The notes under the pieces: model-generated
The model's input: only the letters and a program-made list of their open reading frames with translations
Told to the model about the DNA's origin: nothing
Databases searched by the model: none
Program-made: the position numbers and the translations under genes
DNA from: Pseudomonas sp. UBA4194
GTDB taxonomy: Bacteria; Pseudomonadota; Gammaproteobacteria; Pseudomonadales; Pseudomonadaceae
NCBI RefSeq assembly: GCF_002379585.1
Contig: NZ_DFUE01000026.1
Coordinates: forward strand, 1 to 11,980
DNA length: 11,980 nt
Direction: 5' to 3'
In this document: positions 6,537-11,980 of the stretch, one piece after another
Layout: every line of letters starts with the position of its first letter
Position numbering within the stretch: the first letter of the stretch is position 1

Positions 6537-6607
6537 CTTCGCGGCTTTACGCCGCTCCTACAGAGGTGTGCATGCATCTTTTGTAGGAGCGGCGTAAAGC
6601 CGCGAAG
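6537..6607. repeat. REP doublet (REPIN-like), P. putida-type family B
   Basis: Two exact 26-nt inverted arms (6537-6562 and 6582-6607) flank a 19-nt spacer that contains TGCATGCA. Each arm carries GCGGC-TTTAC-GCCGC and ends in the CTCCTACA motif. With the adjoining AGGCCGG at 6607-6613, the right-hand unit resembles the 35-bp REP described from Pseudomonas putida, as I remember it. It lies between the convergent 3' ends of the transporter and the asparaginase. Transcripts from either side would form a 26-bp stem, which could protect 3' ends or help stop read-through. It belongs to a different family from the elements at 5151 and 10938. Confidence 0.92.
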
Positions 6608-6692
6608 AGGCCGGCCCTGGCGATGCATCCCTTCGGCTCCTGCGCTGAATGCACGGGCGCAGGGGGAGGCGCGCGTCTTTTGTGGGGGGGGG

Positions 6693-7694
6693 CTAGGGCT
6701 GAAGTTCGCCGCACAAATCCAGTTCTACCAAGCGGCGCACTTCGTCTACCGGCAAGCCGGCGCCGAACAGCGCGTGCAGTTTGCCGAAGGCCGCTTCGCG
6801 GGTCATGCCGCCGCCGGACAACACGCCAACATCGTGCAGACGGCTGCCGGCTTCATAGACCCCCAGCTCCACGCCGCCTTCCTGGCACTGCGTGATAGCG
6901 ACCACCACGATGCCTTGTTCTCTTGCCCGCTGCAGCTGAGCAAGAAAATCCGGGTTGTCCGCCGGTCCGGTGCCGCTGCCGAAGCACTCCAGAATCAGCG
7001 CCTGCACGCCGCTGCCCAGCACCGCCTGCAAAGGCTGCGCGGAAAAGCCCGGGTACAGGGGCAGCACGGCGATGTTGGCCAGCAGCTTGCGTTGCCGATA
7101 ATCCAGCGCCGCAGGCAGTTGCTGTACCCGAGCCGCGCCTGCGGTGCGCTTGAGCGCGGCGAAGGGGTGGCGGCCAAAGCTGCGCACCTTGGCGCAGCGG
7201 GTCGGCGGCAACAGGTCGCCATGGAAGTGCAGGTGCACACCTGCCGGCAGGCCACGGGCCAGATCCCCCAGCGCGCCGTTGATGTTTTCCCAGGCGTCGC
7301 TGTCCGGCACACCGGCGGGCAGCATGGAGCCGGTGAACAACACCGGCGCCCGCAGCCCCAGCAGTTGGAAGCACATCGCTGCCGCGCTGTACGCCAGGGT
7401 GTCGGTGCCATGCAGAACCAACACCCCGTCGCAACCGTCCACGTCCACCGCTTCGACCACCGCCTCACGCAACCGCTGCCAGTAGGTCGGCGTCATGTTG
7501 GCGCTGTCGATCAAGGGCAGCAGCTCCCTGAAGCTCCAGTTCGGCACCACCAGATCTGGCTGCGAGGCCAGCTGCTGGCTCATCCGCGCCTCAAAGCCCG
7601 AGGCGGGTGCCAGGCCATTGGCGCTGGCCTGCATGCCGATGGTGCCGCCGGTGTACAGCACCCGTACGTGACGGGCAGGAGAGGCGATGGTCAT
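6693..7694 (-). CDS. ansA: Type I L-asparaginase (AnsA-like)
   Basis: The 333-residue enzyme should hydrolyse L-asparagine to L-aspartate and ammonia. Residues 12-21, VLYTGGTIGM, hold the nucleophilic threonine (Thr18). HGTDT at 95-99 provides the second catalytic Thr97-Asp98 pair, and Lys169 is a plausible match to the catalytic lysine of the family. No signal peptide is visible, and the TGGTIGM form with a C-terminal GEL matches cytoplasmic type I AnsA rather than periplasmic AnsB. Length agrees with the family (E. coli AnsA is 338 residues). GAGGAA lies 8 nt before the ATG and overlaps the symporter's TGA stop, so the two genes are very probably translationally coupled, with a 12-bp gap. 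The gene ends at TAG, immediately followed on its own strand by nine C residues. Glutaminase side activity cannot be judged. Confidence 0.92.
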   Translation of the reverse strand: MTIASPARHVRVLYTGGTIGMQASANGLAPASGFEARMSQQLASQPDLVVPNWSFRELLPLIDSANMTPTYWQRLREAVVEAVDVDGCDGVLVLHGTDTLAYSAAAMCFQLLGLRAPVLFTGSMLPAGVPDSDAWENINGALGDLARGLPAGVHLHFHGDLLPPTRCAKVRSFGRHPFAALKRTAGAARVQQLPAALDYRQRKLLANIAVLPLYPGFSAQPLQAVLGSGVQALILECFGSGTGPADNPDFLAQLQRAREQGIVVVAITQCQEGGVELGVYEAGSRLHDVGVLSGGGMTREAAFGKLHALFGAGLPVDEVRRLVELDLCGELQP

Positions 7695-7706
7695 GGTCGA
7701 AATTCC

Positions 7707-9149
7707 TCAGCGCTGGGTGGGCAGGGCGGCTTCGGTCTGCGCCACGGACGTAGGCTCGGCAGGTACCGGCCAGGCCTTGGGGTCCAGGTCCAGGTCGGCG
7801 AACTGACGGGCGTCGAATACCGGAATCTTGATACCGGCAGTGCGCTGCGCATCGTAATCGCGCAGCAGCCGCAGGCCAATCTTGAACAGCATGGCCAAGG
7901 CGATCAAGTTGACGAACGCCAGCAGGGTCATGGTGATGTCGGCGAACGCGAACACGGTTTCCAGATTCTCCACCGCGCCCCAGAAGATCAGTACCAGCAC
8001 GATGGCGCGGTACACCAGCACCGCCTTGCGGTTATCGCCGATCAGAAAGCGCAGATTGTTCTCGCCCAGGTAGTAGTTGTAGAGGATCGAAGTGAACACG
8101 AACAACGACAGCGCGACGCTGATGAACACCCGACCCCATTCGCCGACCACTGCCGCCAGCGAGTTCTGGGTCAGGGCAATGCCGTCACCTTCGAAGCCTG
8201 GGGTGTAGAAGCCCGACAGCAGGATCACCAGCGCCGTGCAGGTGCAGATCACGAAGGTGTCGAGGAATACGCTGAATGCTTGCACCACACCCTGGGCGAC
8301 CGGGTGTTCCACCTGCGCCACCGCAGCGACGTTGGGTGCACTGCCCAGGCCTGCCTCGTTGGCGAACACGCCACGTTTCACGCCCATGACGATGGCGCTG
8401 CCCAGCAGGCCGCCGAACACCGGGTCCAGGCCAAAGGCGCTGCGCACGATGGTGGCGAACATGTGTGGCACCTGGTCGAACTGCAGAACGATGACGTACA
8501 GGCTGACGGCGATATAGGCCAGGGTCTTGACCGGGACCAGCAGGTCGGCCACGGCGGCGATCCGCTTGATGCCGCCGAAGAACACCGCCGCCAGCAGCAC
8601 CGCCAGGCCCAGGCCGGACCAGGTGGTGGACAGGCCGAAGGCGTCGTTCAGCGAGCTGGTCACGGCATGGGATTGCAGGCCGTTGAAGGCGAAACCGAAG
8701 GTCACCAGCAGCAGCACTGCCATGACCATTCCCAGCCAGCGCTTGCCCAAGCCGTACTGGATATAGAACGACGGGCCGCCACGGTACTGGCCGTCAGCGT
8801 CACAGCGCTTGTAGGCCTGGGCCAGGGAACACTCGAAGAAGCTGCTGGCCATGCCCACCAGAGCGGTCACCCACATCCAGAACACTGCGCCCGGTCCACC
8901 CAGGGTCACCGCGATACCGACGCCGGCAATGTTGCCCGCGCCTACTCGGCCGGCCAGGCTGAGCATCAGCGCCTGGAACGAGCTCAGCTGATCGGAGCTG
9001 TTGCGCAGGCTTTCCCGGAACACGCTGAACATGTGCAGGAAGTGGCGCAGTTGGACGAAGCGCGAGCGCACGGTGAAATAGCCACCGAGGCCGACGATCA
9101 GCACGATCAGGACTTTTCCCGAGAGGAAGTCGTTGATGACTTCAAGCAT
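7707..9149 (-). CDS. AGCS family sodium:alanine/glycine-type symporter
   Basis: The 480-residue inner-membrane protein belongs to the alanine or glycine:cation symporter family (AGCS; AlsT/DagA/YaaJ-like), which takes up small amino acids with Na+ or H+. The family signatures are SLAGRVGAGNIAGVGIA (64-80) followed by LGGPGAVFWMW (83-93), and GVKRGVFANEAGLGSAPN (256-273), which carries the NEAGLGS core. About ten to eleven hydrophobic segments follow one another up to residue 427, then a soluble tail of about 50 residues rich in Pro and Ala. GAGGTAA lies 6 nt before the ATG. It is the first gene of an operon with the asparaginase. Family members mostly carry alanine or glycine. The pairing with asparaginase, next to aspartase, raises asparagine or aspartate as candidate substrates, but the sequence does not settle this. 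Confidence 0.93.
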   Translation of the reverse strand: MLEVINDFLSGKVLIVLIVGLGGYFTVRSRFVQLRHFLHMFSVFRESLRNSSDQLSSFQALMLSLAGRVGAGNIAGVGIAVTLGGPGAVFWMWVTALVGMASSFFECSLAQAYKRCDADGQYRGGPSFYIQYGLGKRWLGMVMAVLLLVTFGFAFNGLQSHAVTSSLNDAFGLSTTWSGLGLAVLLAAVFFGGIKRIAAVADLLVPVKTLAYIAVSLYVIVLQFDQVPHMFATIVRSAFGLDPVFGGLLGSAIVMGVKRGVFANEAGLGSAPNVAAVAQVEHPVAQGVVQAFSVFLDTFVICTCTALVILLSGFYTPGFEGDGIALTQNSLAAVVGEWGRVFISVALSLFVFTSILYNYYLGENNLRFLIGDNRKAVLVYRAIVLVLIFWGAVENLETVFAFADITMTLLAFVNLIALAMLFKIGLRLLRDYDAQRTAGIKIPVFDARQFADLDLDPKAWPVPAEPTSVAQTEAALPTQR

Positions 9150-9181
9150 GGGGGTTACCTCGTCAAGTTCAAAGGGGCGGC

Positions 9182-9187
9182 ACTATA
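9182..9187 (-). promoter_or_regulatory. Possible -10 hexamer of the symporter-asparaginase operon
   Basis: On the minus strand TATAGT (five of six to TATAAT) lies 32 bp upstream of the symporter ATG. The 211-bp gap also contains the aspA terminator, so this operon needs its own promoter and this is the best-placed candidate. The matching -35 region is poor, and no sigma-54 GG/GC pair at proper spacing was found. Confidence 0.3.
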
Positions 9188-9276
9188 CCCATAGGTGCAA
9201 GGTACTGCAGCTTTTTGGTGCATGGGACTGGGGATCTTCATTTTGTCGGAAGTTTCCCAGAGCGGCCGCGAGGGTT

Positions 9277-9312
9277 AAAAAAAAGGGCCCCGAAATCGCT
9301 CTCGGGGCCCTC
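9277..9312 (-). terminator. Intrinsic terminator of aspA
   Basis: GGGCCCCGA (9285-9293) and TCGGGGCCC (9302-9310) form a perfect 9-bp GC-rich stem with an 8-nt loop. On the minus strand the hairpin is followed at once by eight U residues (A-tract 9277-9284 on the plus strand). It lies about 50 bp after the aspA stop codon and faces the right way. It separates aspA transcription from the symporter-asparaginase operon downstream. Confidence 0.93.
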
Positions 9313-9360
9313 AAAAGGTGAGAGGTGTCTAGTCCCTCGACCTGGTGAGCGGGTGCCGGC

Positions 9361-10785
9361 TCAGGCCTTCAACGGCACGAGGCGCGGCGCGATCATGTTT
9401 TCCGGGCGCAGGATGTCGGCGAGCATGACGTCGTCGAGCAGGCCTTCCTCGCGCACCAGTTCCAGTACGCCGCGGCCGGTTTGCAATGCAACGCGGGCGA
9501 TACGGGTGGCGTTTTCATAGCCGATGTAGGGGTTCAGTGCAGTGACCAGGCCGATGGAGTGTTCCACCAGCTCGCGGCAGCGCTGTTCGTTGGCGGTGAT
9601 GCCGACGATGCAGTGTTCACGCAGCATGTCCATGGCGCGCTGCAACAGGCGGATCGAATCGAAGATCTTGTAGGCGATCAGCGGCTCCATGACGTTGAGC
9701 TGCAACTGGCCGCCTTCGGCGGCAATGGTCAGGGCCAGATCATTGCCCATGATTTCGAAGGCGCACATGTTCACTGCCTCCGGGATCACCGGGTTGACCT
9801 TGCCTGGCATGATCGAGCTGCCCGGCTGACGCGCTGGCAGGTTGATTTCGTTGATGCCGGTGCGGGGGCCGCTGGACAGCAGGCGCAGGTCGTTGCAGAT
9901 TTTCGACAGTTTCACAGCCGTGCGCTTGAGCATGCCGGAGAACAGCACGAAGGCGCCCATGTCCGAGGTGGCCTCGATCAGGTCGGCCGCCGGCACCAGC
10001 GGCTGGCCGCTGATGGTGGCCAGGCGCGACACGGCCAGGGCCTGGTAGCCCGGGTCGGCGTTGATGCCGGTGCCGATGGCGGTGCCGCCCAGGTTGACCT
10101 CGGTCAACAGTTCCGGTGCCAGGCTACGCAGGCGGTTGAGGTCTTCGGTGAGGGTGGTGGCGAACGCCTTGAATTCCTGGCCCAGGGTCATGGGCACGGC
10201 GTCCTGCAGCTGGGTACGGCCCATTTTCAGCACGTGGGCGAATTCCACACCCTTGGCGGCAAAGGCCTGGATCAAGCTGTCGAGGCTGGTCAACAGCGCG
10301 TCGTGGCCCAACAACAGACCCAGGCGAATGGCCGTGGGGTAGGCGTCGTTGGTGGACTGCGCCATGTTCACGTCGTTGTTGGGATGCAGGTACTGATACT
10401 CACCCTTTTGATGCCCCATGGCCTCCAACGCAATGTTGGCGATCACTTCGTTGGCGTTCATGTTGGTGGAGGTGCCGGCACCGCCCTGAATCATGTCCAC
10501 CACGAACTGGTCGTGGAATTCGCCCCGTACCAGGCGGGTACAGGCTTCACTGATCGCGGCATGCTTGGCGGCGCTGAGGTGACCCAGCTCGCGGTTGGCG
10601 TCGGCAGCCGCCTGCTTGACCATGGCCAGGGCCACGACGAGCTTGGGGTAGTGCGACAGCGGCACGCCGGAGAGGCGGAAGTTGTGCACGGCGCGCAGGG
10701 TCTGAATGCCGTAGTACGCTTGCGCAGGGACTTCGAGAACGCCAAGCAGGTCTTTTTCGATGCGCGATGATGCAGCGGAGGACAT
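9361..10785 (-). CDS. aspA: Aspartate ammonia-lyase (aspartase)
   Basis: The 474-residue cytoplasmic enzyme reversibly deaminates L-aspartate to fumarate and ammonia. It belongs to the aspartase/fumarase superfamily: GAGTSTNMNANEVIAN (102-117), HPNNDVNMAQSTNDAYPTA (134-152) and the flexible signature loop GSSIMPGKVNP (322-332) with the catalytic Ser323. KMGRTQLQDAVPMT (187-200) carries Gln192 where class II fumarases have His, which supports aspartase over fumarase. Length is normal for AspA (E. coli 478). The start is set by family alignment (RIEKDLLG near residue 8). No good Shine-Dalgarno precedes it; an 11-bp palindrome occupies that position instead. A strong terminator follows, so it is monocistronic. 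A LysR-type regulator is divergently transcribed 243 bp away. With the asparaginase downstream it completes the route from asparagine to fumarate. Confidence 0.96.
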   Translation of the reverse strand: MSSAASSRIEKDLLGVLEVPAQAYYGIQTLRAVHNFRLSGVPLSHYPKLVVALAMVKQAAADANRELGHLSAAKHAAISEACTRLVRGEFHDQFVVDMIQGGAGTSTNMNANEVIANIALEAMGHQKGEYQYLHPNNDVNMAQSTNDAYPTAIRLGLLLGHDALLTSLDSLIQAFAAKGVEFAHVLKMGRTQLQDAVPMTLGQEFKAFATTLTEDLNRLRSLAPELLTEVNLGGTAIGTGINADPGYQALAVSRLATISGQPLVPAADLIEATSDMGAFVLFSGMLKRTAVKLSKICNDLRLLSSGPRTGINEINLPARQPGSSIMPGKVNPVIPEAVNMCAFEIMGNDLALTIAAEGGQLQLNVMEPLIAYKIFDSIRLLQRAMDMLREHCIVGITANEQRCRELVEHSIGLVTALNPYIGYENATRIARVALQTGRGVLELVREEGLLDDVMLADILRPENMIAPRLVPLKA

Positions 10786-10789
10786 GATA

Positions 10790-10800
10790 GAGATAATCTC
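10790..10800. promoter_or_regulatory. Perfect palindrome just upstream of the aspA start
   Basis: GAGATAATCTC is a perfect 11-bp palindrome (5-bp arms around one base) 4 bp upstream of the aspA ATG, occupying the place where a Shine-Dalgarno sequence would normally sit. It could be a protein-binding site in DNA; as RNA its loop would be too tight to fold. A chance palindrome is possible. Confidence 0.25.
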
Positions 10801-10882
10801 AGTGAGGGCCCGGCCGTTGCCGGAATGCCGCCAATCCTAGGCCTGCAGGCGGTTTGCGGCTAATGCTGTTGCTTGCTGGGGT

Positions 10883-10897
10883 ATGCAGAATCGGCAT
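10883..10897. promoter_or_regulatory. LysR-type (T-N11-A) box between aspA and its divergent regulator
   Basis: ATGCAGAATCGGCAT is a dyad of the form ATGC-N7-GCAT and satisfies the T-N11-A rule for LysR-type regulator sites (T10884, A10896). It overlaps a plausible plus-strand -10 hexamer, CATAAT (10895-10900), with TTGCTG 16 bp upstream as a weak -35. Binding there would suit autorepression of the lysR gene and control of divergent aspA. The link to this regulator is inferred from position only. Confidence 0.5.
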
Positions 10898-10937
10898 AAT
10901 GGTAACTGTGACGCCAACAATGGATCGAGCGTATCCC

Positions 10938-11013
10938 CGTAGCAGCGGCGTAAGCCGCGTCCTTCTCTACCGTTACATGAGGCGACTGAGACGCGGCTCA
11001 CGCCGCTGCTACG
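10938..11013. repeat. REP doublet (REPIN-like), family A copy 2
   Basis: Two 24-nt inverted arms (10938-10961 and 10990-11013) match with a single difference, a T-to-C change that keeps a G-U pair in RNA. They are separated by 28 bp that differ from the spacer of copy 1. Each arm again has the small GCGGC/GCCGC hairpin. Bases 10936-10962 are identical to 5149-5175. The right arm ends only 4 bp before the Shine-Dalgarno of the LysR-type gene. The element is therefore either in the 5' leader of that mRNA or at its promoter. Confidence 0.9.
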
Positions 11014-11028
11014 TATTGAGAGGATGGT

Positions 11029-11934
11029 ATGAATCTGGAAAGTAAATGGCTGGAGGATTTCAGCGCCCTGGCCGCCACCCGTAGCTTTTCCCAGGCGGCG
11101 GAGCGTCGCTTCGTCACGCAGCCGGCCTTCAGTCGGCGCATCCGCAGCCTGGAATCGGCCCTGGGCCTGACCTTGGTCAATCGCTCACGCACGCCTGTCG
11201 AGCTGACCGAGGCGGGCCAGCTGTTTCTGGTCACCGCGCGCACCGTGGTCGATCAACTGGGCGAGGTGCTGCGCCATCTGCACCATCTGGAAGGCGGGCA
11301 GGGCGAGGTGATGCAGGTCGCCGCCGCGCACTCCCTGGCGTTGGGGTTCTTTCCCGGCTGGATCGCCAAGCTGCGAAACGAGGGCCTGCCCATTGCCACG
11401 CGACTGGTGGCCACCAATGTCGGCGACGCCGTGCATGCCCTGCGCGAGGGCGGCTGTGATCTGATGCTGGCCTTCTACGATCCGGATTCGGCCATGCAGA
11501 TGGACCCGGACATCTTCCCGTCGCTGCATCTGGGCACCACGGAAATGTTGCCGGTATGCGCTACCGACGCCTGCGGCCAGCCGCTGTTCGACCTGGAAGG
11601 CGAGGCCGGCGTGCCGTTGCTGGCCTATAGCGCCGGCGCCTTCCTCGGCCGTTCGGTCAGCCAGCTGCTGCGCCAGCGCAGCCTGCGCTATACCACGGTG
11701 TATGAGACGGCCATGGCCGACAGCTTGAAAAGCATGGCGCTGGAGGGATTGGGGATCGCCTGGGTGCCCCGCCTGAGCGTGAAGGCGGAGCTGGCGCGGG
11801 GGGAGCTGGTGATCTGCGGCGGAACACAGTGGCATGTGCCGCTGGAGATACGTGCGTATCGCTGCGCGTTGGTGCGCAAGGCCAATGTTCGCTTGTTGTG
11901 GAAGCGTCTGGAGGGGGCGGCGGCAGGGGGCTGA
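11029..11934 (+). CDS. LysR-type transcriptional regulator, HypT-related
   Basis: The 301-residue protein has a winged helix-turn-helix at about 5-65 (FSQAAERRFVTQPAFSRRI, 20-38) and a LysR-type effector domain from about 93 to 295. It resembles E. coli HypT (YjiE) along its length: ESKWLEDF, QPAFSRRIRSLE, AAAHSLALG, FPVCA-type LPVCATD and a C-terminal GLGIAWVP. HypT is activated by hypochlorous acid through three methionines. Compared with the E. coli sequence as I remember it, only one is kept (Met229), while the other two positions are Leu115 and Leu206. The start is well supported by GAGAGGA (11018-11024) 4 nt before the ATG. It is divergent from aspA, the usual arrangement for a LysR regulator and its target, so a role in aspartate metabolism is the simplest guess. 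Its ligand is unknown. Confidence 0.93.
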   Translation: MNLESKWLEDFSALAATRSFSQAAERRFVTQPAFSRRIRSLESALGLTLVNRSRTPVELTEAGQLFLVTARTVVDQLGEVLRHLHHLEGGQGEVMQVAAAHSLALGFFPGWIAKLRNEGLPIATRLVATNVGDAVHALREGGCDLMLAFYDPDSAMQMDPDIFPSLHLGTTEMLPVCATDACGQPLFDLEGEAGVPLLAYSAGAFLGRSVSQLLRQRSLRYTTVYETAMADSLKSMALEGLGIAWVPRLSVKAELARGELVICGGTQWHVPLEIRAYRCALVRKANVRLLWKRLEGAAAGG

Positions 11935-11964
11935 TTTGGGGCGGGTCGATAGATTTTCTGTGTC

Positions 11965-11980
11965 TGGTCCCCTCACCCCA
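11965..11980 (+). repeat. Second copy of the window-edge repeat, cut off
   Basis: The last 16 bases, TGGTCCCCTCACCCCA, are identical to bases 2-17 and in the same orientation. They would be the left arm of the same palindrome, with the rest outside the window. The copy begins 30 bp after the LysR-type stop codon. Confidence 0.75.

Noticed and set aside
6774..9194. 806-codon plus-strand frame across asparaginase and symporter
   Set aside because: It runs antisense to two well-supported genes and across their junction. Its His/Gln-rich, low-complexity composition is typical of a shadow frame.
9481..10770. 429-codon plus-strand frame opposite aspA
   Set aside because: The antisense product is rich in His, Gln and Gly, while aspA on the other strand has full family motifs.
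10841..10850. Perfect palindrome GCCTGCAGGC upstream of aspA
   Set aside because: It is short and GC-rich, as expected by chance in this base composition, and I see no link to a promoter element.
11185..11976. 263-codon minus-strand frame opposite the LysR-type gene
   Set aside because: It is a shadow of a convincing LysR-type protein and its product is low-complexity.

Overview
The window looks like ordinary chromosome of a high-GC gammaproteobacterium, most likely Pseudomonas, perhaps near the P. putida group. The evidence is strong GC codon bias (which produces long spurious antisense frames), the gene families present, and paired REP elements. One REP pair (6537-6607) resembles the P. 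putida REP as I remember it. No phage, integrase, transposase, tRNA, rRNA or CRISPR array is visible. Eight complete protein genes account for most of the sequence.

Left part (1-4865, all minus strand). A palindromic repeat sits at the window edge, followed by a complete 986-residue type Va autotransporter whose start lies just behind a strong RNA hairpin. Upstream of it is a compact three-gene operon: a PaiB-like FMN-binding protein, then two GNAT acetyltransferases. The gaps are 2 and 8 bp, and one ribosome-binding site overlaps a stop codon.

Middle part (4866-6692). A 414-bp divergent intergenic region holds the most unusual object in the window: five 9-bp units in one orientation at an exact 12-bp period. 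One is a perfect DnaA box and three are one-mismatch boxes. A REP doublet follows, then a plus-strand YeeE/YedE-family sulfur-compound transporter. A second REP doublet, of a different family, lies in the convergent gap between that gene and the next operon.

Right part (6693-11980). This is an amino-acid catabolic neighbourhood. On the minus strand, aspartate ammonia-lyase (aspA) ends at a strong intrinsic terminator. It is followed by a separate two-gene operon of an AGCS-type sodium/amino-acid symporter and a type I L-asparaginase. Together these could import an amino acid and convert asparagine to aspartate to fumarate plus ammonia; the symporter's substrate is not visible from sequence. 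Divergent from aspA is a LysR-type regulator related to HypT. The shared intergenic region contains a T-N11-A palindrome suited to LysR-type binding and a third REP doublet that ends 4 bp before the regulator's Shine-Dalgarno sequence. The last 16 bases repeat bases 2-17, so both ends of the window fall inside the same interspersed repeat.
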